From: Parietichytrium sp. I65-24A
Lineage: Eukaryota > Sar > Bigyra > Thraustochytrida > Thraustochytriidae
Length of the DNA stretch: 64,000 nt
Direction of reading: 5' to 3'
Assembly (NCBI GenBank): GCA_012862575.1
Contig: BLSF01000085.1
Coordinates: 1 to 64,000, forward strand
Positions 11,201 through 26,200 of the stretch are shown piece after piece (position 1 is the stretch's first letter; each line of letters begins with the position of its first letter). The notes under the pieces were generated by a model, which did no database searches, was not told the origin of the DNA, and was given only the letters and a program-made list of their open reading frames with translations. Both the position numbers and the translations under genes were made by a program.

Positions 11201-14200
11201 GTCTAACAAAGCCGGAAAAGCTGGTACCGCTGCCGCTGGGGAGGGCAGAAAAAGCGCGATCAACTCCACACACGGGTCATTACCAGCATCCTCTTCGTCA
11301 TCGTCGGTCACCTCAGCTACGTGGCTTGCGGCATTGTTTAGCGATGGGACGGTCAAGTTCTTTAACGCTGCCACATTGCTTCCAATCGCAGGCGGGGAAT
11401 GCAACTTGAACGACACCCGCGAGGGCGCAACCAGCCCTGCGAGCGCGTTTGTGGCCTTTACTGTGGTGCACTCTAATGCCGGAATATATGTGTACGGTAC
11501 ACGAACAGACGGTGCCCTTGTTTCAAGGCACTTGCCCATATATCTCGATGCGCAAGGATACGGACAACTAGACAAGACTGTCGATCCGCCTTCGTTATTG
11601 CAAGCTCGAAATAACCCGCCAAGTCTTGCCGAACTGGAAGGCGTCAGTCGCCAGTTTGATTGGGAACTCTTGCCGTTTCACGCTTTTACTGGACCAAACG
11701 GCCGCCAGCGTGTGTACACCAAGGGCATGTCTGGGAGCTGTCTGCGTTGGCGCATGCTTGGCAAGCTCGGAGCTGATGGAAACGAACTTGACATCGACCA
11801 GGAGGAAGATGAGGAGGATGAGGACCTTCATGTCATGCAAGAAGATACTGCGGAGCAGAAAACTATAGTTGAAGGAAGTCCAGAGTCTACACCCAGCGGG
11901 AAAGAGCTCTCGTCCACGAAGGGTGCGGAAAATGCCACATGCTCTTTAGCTACTCTCACCGCAGACCAAGAGCACCTTTCTTGGGAGCTAGAGTTCCCGG
12001 AACCGTGCGCCCTGGGAAATTTGTACATCAAGCTGGATCTGCTCATGAGGCAGACTACTTCATCGCAACCAGCTCTGCGATTTCGTGGAGAGCCAGCTGG
12101 CTGCGCCAAGATACAGCTTCGCCCAGTGGTGTCTGAGCGTGATAAAGCAATACTTTTCACCGTGGAGGCTTGGATCAAACCTGAGTGGGCGCAAGGTCAA
12201 GGTGATTCTTCTCCAGCCTGTGATAGTGATGGCGCAATGGTGGTGGTGTATAAAACTATTCGAACAGCGGATGGCGAGCGACCTCAGTACGAGCTCTCGG
12301 TGTCTCAACCTGGGCATGCCACTTTCAAGGTGTGGAAGGATGATTCCACAGTCTACTCAACCTCCGTGCTCAAGGGCCTCGGCTCTGAGGAGCCACTCAT
12401 GCGTTGCGGTGAGTGGCACCACTTGGCTGCAGTTGTGAGTGGCTCCGGGTTGGAACTATTCGTGAACGGTGATTTGTATGCCGCGAGTGAGCTCGTTCGC
12501 GTAGCTATGCGACCTGACATCGAAGTCACACGGAGCCCATCGTCGTTTATGAGTCCTGGTATGGAAAGTTTCATGAAGAACATGCCTTCTCTTGGCGCCA
12601 CCATGATGGAAACGTCCAGGTCGAGCACTATGCGAATCGGCGGAGATGGCAAATCCCGTCCTTTTATTGGTTGTATCCGACACGTGAGGTTATGGAATGC
12701 GCCTCGCTCACAACAGCAAATTCGCGAGTGGATGCACCACAACATCGCCGGAGACGGCTCCGACACCCCTTCCGAGCCGGAAGGTGACGAGGGCTCGCTG
12801 CCCAATGGCGACGCCAAAAGCACATCGTCGTCATCAGGAAATTTGAAACGGTCGAAGCCGCGACTGAGACTGGACCCGAATGTTCTCCGTGCTTCCCCGT
12901 CTTCCATGCTTGCGCCAGAATCTGGACTATTGGTGGGCTGTTGGGGCTTCCTTGTTCAGAATCAGAAGGGAGCAGAGGTTGATGGGGCGAGCGCGGGCGG
13001 CTCTCAGATGTCTTTTCCAATGTTTGGAAACATGGCTGCTGGAAGCTCCATGGATGCTGTCCTTGCCGACACGGACAGTGCCGAGTGGATCGACACTCTC
13101 GTTCCTCTCATGGACTACACACCGGCACTTGCGCTGTCGGTGAACTCCATGGGGTGGAATGATCCTCGGTCGGAAACTCTCCTGCTCGAAAACAAAGAAA
13201 TCGAGGGCTGCCAGATGCGCCTCGACCTCGGCGCTGTAGTATCAAGCAGCCTTCGTATCTCGATTTCCAAGACAAAGGAAGAATGTCTTGCAGCAATCAC
13301 GGGCGTGTCCATAGAAATTGCCGGAAGGGCGCAGAGCACTCTCTTCAAGCTTCAAGAGTCTTTACCGTGGATCAATCGCCACTATATGCCACTGTATCCT
13401 CTCACTTCACTTCACGCCCGCTGGTCAGAGTATTTAAGCGCTAACTTTACTGCGATGCTGCTTGATGTGTTGCTGACTGAAGACTTTTGCCCGTCTCGAA
13501 AGCGTGTCCTTGCTTTGGATCTTTTGCGCGATCAGCTTGCTGCAGAGTGTTTTTGTCTGCTGGAGAAACTCGACTGCTCACTGGTGTCGAAGATATTGCA
13601 GGTCAATTTAGTTCGCCTGGAAAGTGGAGTCCACGCTCCAGCGATTTCGATGCGAACCCGCATGCTTCTGCTAAAGGCTGTGCAGCTCTCGCAGGTCCAC
13701 AATCCTGACATGCACTTACGCGACACGACGTTCAATGCAGCACTCAATGTGCTTGTCGATTCGACAACCGAAGGCGTCGAAACGTTTGAAGGGCTGGCGG
13801 AACTTGTTGAGCTACTCAGTCAATGCTGGCCTCGACGAACTTCGCGTGCATACACCATAGCGTTTTCGACCATCCTGGAACATTTGTGCTCTATTGGGGA
13901 GCGTCTCGATGAGCACAGGTCCGTCTATCACAACATGCTTAGGAACTATTTCGCCGATTACAGTCGGCCTTTTCATGAAGTATTCCAGCCTCAAACGTCA
14001 AGCACCGTGGCTCTGCTATCAACTCCACATGCTTCTAAAGGCGGGAAAAGTCGGCTCACAGCAAGCCAAACCAAGCAGCCAAGCTCCGGATCGACCGTCG
14101 TGTCTACAAGCGGAACTGTTGCTGGTGTTTCTACCTCCACCAGCGTCGTGGGCGGGGGGATCACTGTGACCGACGGCGGGTCCTACTCGTTGCCATATGT

Positions 14201-17200
14201 CCATCTATCTGGAGGTTCAAGCTCAACAGGTGGCCCATATAGTGCTGGGACCGGCTCAAGCGGTAAGCAGGGTGCTGGTGCCCAAGAAAGGTCGGCCTTT
14301 GCTAAGGGAGATGATGTTCCGAGGGCCTTTGCTTCCGTCAGTGTGCACTCGAAGACGTTGAATGCGACTGTGGAAGGGCTACATGTGGCGTCGCAGTCCT
14401 CGTTCAGCAGTGGCGGGAAAGCCGGGAGTGTCTTCCACAACTCTAAATCAAGCTCTTCAGACACGTCCGCATTATCTGCAAACCCAAATAAGGATGCGCA
14501 AAAGTCTCGTAGCGGTGGCCTCGAGACGTTACAAATCAAATTCAGCAACGTTTTGTCTTCCAGCAAGGATTCCGTCTGTATTTTGGACCTCGGGCAGCAC
14601 TGCACCATAAAATCCCTTAGCGCACTTGCGTTTTTGGAGCTTATTCAGTCCTCTTTGCCCACGCTAAACTCCAGCACCGTTTCCGGTATGCTCACTGTGG
14701 AGGCCTGGAAAGCACGTCCACCTTTCGCGGGTGAGCGGTCACTAATCAAAGCTGATGGCATCGAACTTGAGCTCTATGCGTTTAGCGGAACGTTCTCGTA
14801 CGACCGCGAAGGCACTATTGGTGTAAAGTCGCACTTCCCTACCGTGGTACCGCGAAATGTCATGCTGACCAGCGGCAAGTGGTATTACGAGGTTTATCTT
14901 GTCAAAACCGGGGAAGGGGTTGCGCAAATCGGTTGGGCGGACGCTGCCTTTCAAGGAAGTGATGACGAAGCTACGGGCACCGGAGACGACGATCACAGCT
15001 GGGCCTATGACGGACATCGCCTGAAAAAGTGGAATAGTGGTTGCATGACTTGGGGTAGTAAATGGCAGGACGGCAAGATTGTGGGCTGTGCTGCAGATAT
15101 CGACAATCGGGTTCTGAGCTTCTCTCTTAATGGCTCTTGGTATGCCCCAATGGGGGTGGCATTTAAAAACATCAATATCACCGGAGGCCTATTCCCTGCC
15201 ATCACTGGAGAGCGCAACTTTAAATGCCAGGTGAATTTTGGGCAGACGCCGTTTCGATATCCCCCGCCGGATGGTCACCGCGGCGTTTTTGAATGGGCGC
15301 GGGAGAATCAGCACATCGTAGAGTCGACAGGAACCGGTGCCCCCTTCAGCGTTGCGGAGGCGATGGTAAGCTCTTTACCGAACCCGATCACGGATCTGAG
15401 CAGGGTCGGGGCAATCTCAATGAATGCGGACTCAACTTCTCAAACAAATACTCCTTTGCTCTCCCGGGCGAGATTTGATGCTATCGGAAGCAAACCTCCA
15501 CGTGGCCCATTGCCAAATACAGGCGCGTCGCTTTTGCAAGCGCACTCTGCTGGCGGAAGCAGCAGAAAGTCAAGGAACGGCACCATTCTTATAAAGTGTC
15601 CGATCACAAACGACCAAAGCCCGGTGCTGGACACCGCCGCAAGCCGCTTTTTGGGTGACTTTGATGCAAGATACCTGAGGGTTGTTGTTTCTTGCCACGA
15701 GGCCATCGCGCCAATGTCCTGCAGTGACTTTTACAACCACTGCGTCCATCCTGAGCCTTCTGTGACAGCCCCTTCGAGTGAAACGATTGATCTGGCTGCC
15801 AGAGAGCTGCTCCAACATTTTGCTTCCACCGAGATCAGCACCAAATCAATTACCTCTGCAGATATACTCAAAGCCGTCCGAGCGGCAGCTGTTGTATTGA
15901 AAGTAAGCGATGGCGATCTCTCTCGGGAAGATGTCGAAGCCGCTATTTCGGAGATGGAGGACGGCGGAGGCGATGGTAACCAAAGCCGTTTGTCGGGCAG
16001 TACATCAGATGCTGGTGCTGTTTCTGGCGCAACAGGTTATGTTTCTCCTGTGAGTACCCGACCCTCTAAGGGATCATCAGCGTTCAGAAGATATTCAGCA
16101 AAATGGGCAAAGCAATTCAATCCATCCCTGCATGAGCTAGGAGGTTTAACTTCAGGCGAAGGAAGGGCTAGCCCATCACACCAGACAAGTACTGCCCTCT
16201 CGAAAGATCCTTACCGCGTTTCAGCACCAGGTGGCGACCAAGACCAAAGGTCCATAGAGGGTACTTTGGTCTCGAAGATCCTCGCGGCACTGCAGCGAGA
16301 AATGGAGGCAGTAATGGAATCAGGCACCTCAAGTGGCGCGTGGAACCCCGAATTTCCCAAACTAATCCACGAGATTGTGGCCAGTAACCAGAGTATGACC
16401 GGAGGCCATGGGCACAGCAATAAAGCAGCCGGCGTCGCTGGAGAGGAGAGTGGTCGCTCTACAAAACGAAGCCCCGTCAACAGCAATCCAGACTCTGAAC
16501 ACTCGACCACGACTTCAAAGAGAAAGAAACCCAACGTCAGTGTCACAATCCAACTTCAAGGCGAAGGCATCCTCGACTCCGTTCCCACAGTGAAAGCTCT
16601 CCCGCCAAAGACGCGATCTTCCTTTTTGGTGGAAAGGAAAGCCCAGTCTGAAACTGCATATGTGGAGTGCCTATCAAGACTATCTGAGAATAGACAAAAC
16701 CTTGAGCTGTCGCTTGAGCGCCTGAGCGGAATGATCGGGTCGAATGCTTTTGGCCAGTGGCAGGGCATCGATACAAGCAAACAGTCATGGAGCGATGCAA
16801 TGAAAGATATTCCCGAGTCAAACTCATTGTTTGCGGCGGTGTGCTCTGTAAAGTCCTCTTTGGTGGACGGGGTATTGCGCATCCGAGCCGAGAAGGAAGT
16901 GCTTCGTGAGCGCCTCGAGTATCTTCAGGAGGTTGTGGAGACAGAAACGGAGTACGACGCGTCTGATCTTGCACACCAGAGCACGGGCTCTAGTACAAAT
17001 AGTTCGAGCAACGAATTCGAACGCGGTAATACTCTCAGGGATTCAATTTCAGTGTTTCGCCCTGTGCGATCTGGATCCATTGCAGTGAGCAGGTATTATA
17101 AGACGGCGGAGTTTTTGATCAACTTGCTGGTTCGCAAATTTCCAGATGAGACAAGGGATGGAGCTTTTGAGCCCTCTTCTGCTTTGAGCGGAACAGCCTT

Positions 17201-20200
17201 CACCGACATGGACGAGGTGAAGCCGTTTGTGTCTTCCAGTGTCCTTCACGCAGTATTCACGCATTTTTGTGTAGACCACACGTGCTCAGCCGAGCAGATC
17301 AGGGTGACCGGGAAACTCGTCCGTCGCGGCCTGCGAAGTCTCAACAGGTTTTACCATGACGCCTCCGCTGACTTCGTCTGCAAGGTGCTGAGAGCACATT
17401 TTTCCACTCCTTCGTTGTTCAAAGGGCCTGCGAGCAGCTTCCCGGAGAAACCTGTATTTGCGCTGCTGAAAGCCATCGTTGAAGGGCCTAATGCGACGCT
17501 TGCGTCCGAGAGGGTGCTCAGTCTGATCGAAGAAATCGTCCTTGCTGCAAATGGGAGCAAGTCGATTCCAGCTGACCAAGTTTCTTTGGTCGCATGGGCC
17601 CTCATCTTGTTGTCCCATGCGCTCGAGAGTGAATCTTCAACTACATTGCTTGATGATGAGTTCAATCCCTGCAGCGAAGATGGGGTCACAAAAGCGGTTC
17701 ACTCGGGAAGCACATGTGCAGTATGCGGCATGAGCCCGATCATCGGCCCTCGCTTTCACTGCGTCAATCTATCCGATTTTGATTTATGCGAGATCTGCGA
17801 GGCCGCGGGAAGCTATCCTGACGTCTCTTATGTATTTCTCAAAATCCCGCGCCCACTTCCGCTTCCTCCAACAGCTGATCAGCCGAAAACCATACCAGTG
17901 GGGCCTCTTTTGCCACATCTGGTCACTGTGAATAACAGCGCTCTCCAAAAGAGCAATGCTGAAGGCGGAGTCGGCAGTCAGGTGGGCAATATTGCGACGG
18001 CTACTGCCACGGTAGGAGCAGACGATTTTCCAGGGTCCAGCTCGTTCACCAATGGAGCCAAGACAGCAGCTTCTCTAAAGGATAAAATTCTCCCTTTGGC
18101 CAAGACGGCCAATCCCGGTTCGCACCAGCCTTACTATACATATGTGTACACCCCATCGGCGTCTTCACCAGACAATGTGTTGGGAAGCGGGATGAATTGG
18201 CATCCTCCAGGACCGGCGGGGCGCGGGGCGCTTCTTTCCGCAGCGCCGAAGGACGCATACGGATTGTTTAAAGTAGGTTCCTCGAAGACTGGCCATTCTT
18301 CGTACAAGGACGCAAGCAAGCCTTCTGGTGCTGTTCAAATTGACGACAGCGATTCCGACGGATCGCACTACTCTGGAAACGAATTCAATCTAGGAAGTTC
18401 TGCAAAGTCAAAGCGCGGGCACCTGCCTATGGAGTCCTCTGTGAGCGACAAGGAGGGTGGCGACGGCCCGTATCATGAAGGGGTCGCATGTGATGGGTGT
18501 GGAATGAATCCAATCGTTGGTTCCCGCTTCAAGTGCGTGAATTGCGACGAATATAACCTTTGTACAAGGTGCGAAGCATATGCCGAGACACGTCGAAGCC
18601 ATTTTGCCATGCACGTTTTTGCCAAACTTCGTCGGCCCGTTCCATTTGTTCAGGACGAAAATCCTACAGCTCTCGTCGCGAACCAAGCGCTTTTGCCACT
18701 TTTGCTACACCCAACCATTTATCCAAAAGTGCGTGAGGCGGAGCAGCAGCTGCAATCATTTAGGAAAGGAGGAGGAAAGTCAGATCCCTCGAGGCTCAAA
18801 GAGTCTCTCGGGGGCACACTCATACTCAACAGTCTCGCTCCAGAAGAAATTGGGCCCGGGTCTGCGTTCTCTGGATCGATTAAACTTAGTCGACCTCACT
18901 CTCATATACTCAGCTCTTCCGGCAAGTTTGGTAAGCCTCAAGGTGAACCTTTTCTCAACGCAACCTTTGCCGGTAGTGAGTCGAGTGTTCTGGATTCTCC
19001 GCCCTCCCGTCGAGCAAGCTACAGGACCTTTGGTTTCCTTCCTGGGGCAGAAGCAGAAGATCCGATCATTGTTGGCCCAGACTCTGGCGCCGCTGAAGAG
19101 AACGAGCCCACTCCACTGCTGGATCTTGAACCCCTGCAGTCGTCGAAACTGGATCAAGATACAAAGGCATTTGGAGTCATCTTCTCACTCCTTAGCTCTT
19201 CTAGCGTGTTGAGCCCTCTGCGTCTCGAACTCTTTTTAATGGTCGCCAAAGTGCTCGAGCAATTGATGACTCGCTCTTCCCCAGAAGCCATCCTAAAGGG
19301 TGCCTTGAAGGACAAGCAGCTCGATGCCTTCCTTGCGCAGATTGCCACCCTGCGCGAGCCTTTCGTGCATAGTGCGATCACGCGCGTGATTGAAGCTCTT
19401 TGTGCGAAACCTGACGCTGATATCATAAGGAGAGTGTTGCTCGACAAAGTGATCAAGGCCTTAGATCCACCTCCAAGTGAGCCAGCTTTTGTTCTGGAGC
19501 TTCTCCTGGTGATCCTGTCTCCGCTCCATGTGCCTGATTCGGTCGAGACAGACTCCTTCAGCAATCCGAGCCTGACCCGATCTCAGTCCTCTCAGCAGCA
19601 AATAGATCCCCTCCATCCAGCTGATTTGCGCCACTTTAACTCATACCCACCCTCCGCGACAACATCGAGGGAAATTGTGGTTTTGGCAGATGAGTCCAAT
19701 AAAAAGTCTCGCCCCGAGATGAGACTTGACGCTGCAGCTGCAGCGAAGGTGTTGGCGGTATTTCAAGCGGTGCCATTGATGTCCGCATCCATGGCAAGAG
19801 CTTGGGCGCTTTGTTTCCGGGTAATCCGCTTCTTCTGTGACTCCGAGGCAGTTTTGCGAGGGGAAGGCAAGGTACGCTTGACAAGCGCAATCCACTCGGT
19901 TTTAAACGCTGGAGCTGCCATGGTGTCCCTTCTCGAGAATGACCTCGTTCACTTGGTGATCTATCTCATGCAGGTCAGCACGGGGGAAGTTCACGTCCAA
20001 TTTCAGCAAAGTATTCTCGATATGCTCGTGCAATCCTTCCTCGTGGCCAGCCCGGTGAATCCAAGATTGTATAGAAGGCTCGTTGGGGCTTTGACAGACT
20101 CTTTTCGCAATGATGTTCGGGGCGAGTGGAACTTACGCGCTTCAAGCCTCATCTCTTTGGTTGAAGCCGTGTCCACTGCAATTGCGACGGAGGCTCATGT

Positions 20201-23200
20201 TGCCTCAGCAGCCCTTGCAAAATCTGACCTAGATTTGCTCAGGGAAGTGTTAATTTTGGTGTGTGAACCTCTTCGTAAGGATTCTTCCTTTAGTGAGAAT
20301 TCGTCCAAACTGCGGTGTGCCCTCTTGTCATCCCTCACAACCTCGAGAGTTGGCATGCCGGCACCTGTGCACGCACTTTTGGAGTGGCTGTCAGATCCTC
20401 CACCCGCACAGGACAAATCCCGCGCAGCTCGAATTCAATTGGGAGAGATTATTGTCATGTTTTTGAGCGAGGTTTTGGGACAGGAGGATGACGCGGCGTT
20501 CCCGCTTATCGATATTTGTGTCTCTGCTTTGCGCGACCCTCATGCTGGTCAACCCGAGCCAGTCGCTGCGGTTATCTCTGCCTTGATCAAACGAGAGGCT
20601 CTTGCAAGGCATCTTGTGCTGTCCAAAGCTGTCAAGGAGCTGAGCCTCTCGGAAGATATGGCGAGCCTGGATGTGCCCGTGAGTCAGGATATGCTCGGTG
20701 ACGAAAGCAGGTCACTCTCAAAGGCTGGAAGCGCGTCACAGCTCACCGCATCGCTTTCGCTGTCCATCTGTGAGGCTCTCGGAGCCACACTTCCAAGGCA
20801 ACCCTCCCGTACCTCGTTTAGATGGCAGTCATTGCCAGAAATGGTTTCGAAGCGTTTTCAAAATGTCGGCAACGCTCCCATAGAGCTTACCCCGTACTGC
20901 AAGCTCTTGATTGCGACTGAGTCGCCTACGACGGATAGTTTCGCCGCACAAGATGACATTTCTATCCGCGTTTTCAACAGCAGCAATGATTTGCGAATCG
21001 GCCATCTTCTGTCAGGGAAAAAGTCCATCTTTGGAAAAATTGTCGACGGAGTCTTTCTACGCCACGTGCAATTTGGTGGATTCAACGAGCTGGGTAACTC
21101 GAGCGCCCTTGCCGGAGCGGCCGAAGCTAGCCTCTCACAAGTTGCCGGTGGTGCTGATGGAGCTGCCGAAAAGGACGCCTCGGATAAAATGTCGATTGTT
21201 GCTAGCCTTCCAGGCCCAGCACTTCAGAAACTTTCAAAGCTCGGAATCGGGATGACGACCAATAGCTTATCCGCTGCCATTGCCTCCCAAGAGCAGCAAC
21301 TGAAGGCTGACAAAGTGGCCGGAGTCGACTCGTCCTCGGGAACGCTCGCAGATTCCAAGAATGTAAGCCATGTCTTCCCATCTTCCCAAGATTCGGAATC
21401 CGAGGAGTGGGCATTCTACATTGAACTGCCTTCTGACGCGATTGTGCACGCTGTGACTCTGGACTTTGTTGTCGATGGGCAGAACACCAGCGTGGCAAAG
21501 CTGAGCACGAAGGTGCGGCCTGTGTTACCTGTGCGGGTCGCCATTGAGACGGGAAGCTCCGTGTCGCGACTCTCTCCCTCTGGAATCGCAACTAATCTTA
21601 CGTCCAAGACCGTTCACGAGAGGACTATTGGCGTGGCCAGTATCTGCTTACCGGCTCCGGTTTGCGCTCGGTTCATCAAAGTGTCAATTTTCGCACCCCC
21701 TGAAGACGATTCCGTCCTGGAGAGCCTCAAGTTGGCCGAGCGCGGAGCTCATCTTTCTGCCTTCCAAAGTCTAGGAGAGTCCTCCTTGGGTTCCGCTGGG
21801 CAATCTGTCAAACCGGATCAAAGCTCCAAGCCGGTTATCGGAGACACTGTTATACGTGGTCCTGACTGGACGTGGGGTATGCAAGATGGTGGAATTGGAT
21901 CGCGCGGCCAGGTCATTGGCATATGCAACTGGGGTAGTCTGCAGGAAAAAGGGGTGCGGGTGAAGTGGAAGAACAATCAGGTCAACACGTACCGTTGGGG
22001 TGTACTTGAAAACGGGGAACAACGCTTCGACCTTGTTGTGGCACCAAAGAGCGAGCAACAAAGAAAGGCGATGGTTACTCTGACGAAGGTTGGTGTGCAT
22101 GCAGTCACCTTGAACCCTCAGGGGTCCAACCTCAGTTCAAGTGGTTCCACCCAGAGGTCACTTGCGTTGTTTCTCGAGCTTTGCGCCACTGCATGTCGAA
22201 ATTTCAGCGCTGTTCAACAGGCCCTTGCCAATTCTACCGCCGCTGCGTCTTTGGCGTCATCGCTCCTGTCATTCTTGCCTGGCCGGCATACGAGCCGTCA
22301 TGCGAGAAATATTGTGGTACTAATCGCAAAGCACAATGAGAGTCTGGCGTACGAACTGCTGCAGCAACTGCTTGGCCCCATTCACAGTCTTACACCTGCA
22401 CACGCAGCTCTTGTTGGAGAATTGTGCACCCTGCAGGATGTTGGTACCCAAGGTCGCGTGCGAGCGTTGTGGGATTATGTTGGAGAGTGTATTCAGCGTA
22501 AGGAACCCTCCCCGATGCTTTTGCCCTTTCTGCATGCTTTGGCGATCTCCGTTGAGCAAATGGTGTTGTGTGACGGGGTGGAGATGCGCTCGTCGAAAGT
22601 GGACAGGCTGGAGTTCATTCACCATTCCCGCGTCTCGTCGGAGCAACTTGTCGCTGGTTTGCTTGTCGTCGCTCGCCATGCAACCGAGAATTCTCCAGCT
22701 GAAAAGGCTCATCTGATGCTCTTGTGTTGTCTCGCTCGCGCAGACCCAGAGCTGCGCCAGTGCACTCAGAGGTATTTGGAAGAAATGGCTGCAGAAGTGG
22801 TCTTTTTCATCGAACGCGAATTCGCGGAGCTCGGCGAAGAAACCGCAGTTCCGGCACCGGATCTTGTGGGGATAGACCGGCTCGAGGGAATTCGAGAAAA
22901 ACTACTTCACGAAAAAAGCAATGGGCCCTACGGTTCCGCTGGGCGCGCTCACTCTGCACTGAAAGTTCTAGGATCTGTGGCTTGCTGTCATCCCGAGCTC
23001 GTGACACGCACAATGCCTCTCATCGAAGTGATTGGCCAGCTTGTCTTACCTCTGATCGAGTATGTGCATGCGGTCGAAAAAGATGGAGTGGAACGAATGA
23101 TGTCTTCGTTGTCGCACTCATCTTCCACAACACAAGCAAGCTCGGTGGACCACGCAGCTTCACTGCCGATACAGGTTCTTCCGCCAGGTATGAAGTATGG

Positions 23201-26200
23201 CTCCGCAGACTTGGCGACCTCAGAGGCAAGAGGTTCAAGCCTTGATGGTAAGCAGCCTTCTGCTACTATAAAGGATGACGCCGCAGTCGGCGACCAACGA
23301 GCGGCGAAGGCAACTCCTCCCTCCACACCAGGAGGTGGTGCTTGGCGGCGAGCTGCCAACCAGCGAAGTAGCGACGGCGCCCGAGTGGGACAGCGAAAGC
23401 GACAGTATGAAGATCTCCGCTCGTTGGCACATGCCGTGTTGGCGGCGCTGTGTGGTATGGCACTGTCGCGATCCGTCAAGACCTGGCTCGGCAAGTCCGG
23501 GCTTTTGGAAGGCATATTTTGTGTCTTGTCTGACCTTGACAAGGCACGTTCGCGAGCGATTATGGAACGGAACCGTCTAGACGGCGAGCTCGGTAAGATC
23601 AGGGCCGGTCGCAAACCGAAAAAGGTTGAGTTGGGTGCAGAGACGAAGCCGTCGGCAAGCAACAACTCTGGAAATGGAGCGGGAGAGTCTGAATTAGGCG
23701 CCAACAACTTTAGCGCTAGCGAAGGAGGCGCCGCCCGATCCTCTGGTGCCCAGTCCGATGAAGGCACAGCTTTTGCAGCTGTTGGCGCCGGAGCGATGGT
23801 TCGAATATGCGAGGCGTGGACGCGCCTCCATGAGCCTGCCTTGGAGCTTATAAAGGTAGCTCTCAACTTCCACGAGGAGAATCAAAGGATTATGGCTAAT
23901 CTGCTGGTTTCAAAGATGGCTTTTCCGGATGTTGTGGATAATGTTCTGATTAAGCTGCTTTCTGATGTGGCGACCTTGCACCCTGAAGTTGGTGTGTCAA
24001 TTTGGCGGCCCCGGGAGATAATTGAAGAGATTGTCGATGGTGCAGTAATGGGCAGTGCAACTACCACCTCGGTGATGAGCTCCGTAGAAGACATACAATT
24101 CCATCTCGACCCGAAGAACTGTGGGTCAACCATCACGATCGGGGATGACGGAATCAGCGGAACGCAGTCAACATTCGAGAAATGGGGCATGGTGCGGGCA
24201 GACACCGAGTTGCCGTCTCACGGGGTAAGCTCTTGGGATGTCACCATAGATATGAGCCCTAAAGGGCACATCTTCGTCGGTGTCGCAACAAAGAACTCGA
24301 ACTTGAACTCATACCTTGGAAATGACAAGCAAGGCTGGGGCTACATCGGAAACCGTGGGGCCTGGCACAACAAGCACAAGGTGAAGACATATGGGAAAGA
24401 CTTTCGTACTGGGCACGTCATCACCGTCACCATGGACATGGACGAAGGCGTTCTCTCGTTTGCTGTTAATGGGGAGGATCAGGGAGTCGCTTTCGATGAC
24501 CTGAAAGGCAAGCAGCTCTTTCCCGCTTTCGCGCTGTACCAGAAGGGAGATAGGTTTTCAATTACCAGATGCTCGCTTGCGAAAGCTGCTCCGGGGACCG
24601 GAGAAGGAACCGGCGGACCTTCTTTGATTGGCGCAGTTAGTTCGGGTCAAAAAATGCTTTCGGGGAGCCAATTGGCGCTTTCCAAGCTACGGTTTCACCG
24701 CCCTGGTAGTGTAGTTGCGGTTATGGCTGACATAACCCCCGCCGCTGTCCTTGAAGTCACCGGCGTGCTGCAGGGATCAGCAGATATTCGAGAGGTGGCA
24801 GGAAACGAAGATGGAGCTGGCGCCGGTGCCGAGGGAAGCTCTGAGTCTGATCTAGAGCAGTCTGTCGCGCACGCTCGGAGGGGGTCTGAGGTCTGGGATG
24901 ACAACGTACCTCGGGAATATAGCAGTGTCCCTGCTGGAAAAGATTGGGCAGTTCTACGGACTGACGGGCTTGTGACTGTGGAGAATCTTGGAGATATTTC
25001 TCTCATGTCACTCGTCGAGGAGACCGAGGTGGTCGATATCGTCAGTCTCTCACAAACGAATCTGTTGAATCAGCCATTTGCGTCCTACGAGGGCAGTTTA
25101 GAAACCCTTCGGAAGCACTCGGTCTCTACCAAAAAAGACTTGCCAGCGAGTGGAACGAGTTCCGTGTCTCCGATGTTCCTCGAAATCGCAAGTCTAGACG
25201 GTCTTCCGCGGCTTGTGAACCTCGTGAGGTCCAAACTCGGCTTTTTAGCAGGAAGCAACGCTGGATTGGTGGGAGGGTTGAATGCGGATCACGGATTTTC
25301 TGGACTCTGGACAAAAGACATCAAACTCCGCTGCGGACAAGGCTCGGTAGTCAAGCACGCTGGGGAGTGGGCGATGTGGCTGGATTCGGTGGAGGCCAAT
25401 TTCAAAGTGCCTGGCTTCTCTGAATGCTTTGTACAGGACAAGAATTGTATGGGGATCTTGTTTGCGCTCATGAAGTCGGACATGTTTACTGGGGAGGACG
25501 AAAAGGCAGATTTGGAACCTTCCATCGAGGCCCTTCAGGATCCTGTCGGCGCACTAGTGACTGCTTTGACATGGTTATTCAAGTCTGGCGGCAGCGAGAC
25601 GGTTCGGTGCAGGCAGGCCGCGGCCAAGCTTGGTGTTCTTGACAGGCTATTGCTGCGTTTAGGAAGTCTTCAGTCTGAGGAGCCTCGCCGCCCCGAGCGA
25701 ACCCGGAGATTTGATGAGACCGCCAATCGATCGGCGGAGCGAGATATCCAGATGCAATTGGAGGAGGCAAGCGCTCAAAACCTGAGTGAATCTTCCGAAG
25801 GCGTTTCAGCAACACTTGGTCCAAATTTGAAGCACACAGAGGAGGACAGCGTAAAGGCGCTGTGGGCGCCAGGGTATGGGTATGGGTCAGTTGACACTGC
25901 AACCTCAGATCGCAAGCGCGAGCAACAGCAGAAAGAGAAACTGCAGCGCACTCTGGTTACGATAGAGTGTTTGTGTGCATTCTTTGATATGACGACAGAG
26001 GTCGCAGATGCTCTTGGAGATGATGTATGGAGTGAGGTCCTTGATTTGTTGGATGCATCATGCCTTTTGCGAGCTCTTATGTCCTTCTTTTTCGGCAATA
26101 CCCTGAAAGTAATTTCAGATAACTCGCAACTGTACCGGGCGTTGCTGAAACTCGTCTACGGAATCGCGACCTATCCGCAGCTCACCCCGCTATTGCTTCC

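Noticed and set aside
17695-17835. Possible BIR domain in the giant E2.
   Set aside because: The Cys pattern (CxxC ... CxxC) is that of a ZZ finger, without the Cys/His spacing of BIR; no other BIR-like segment was seen.
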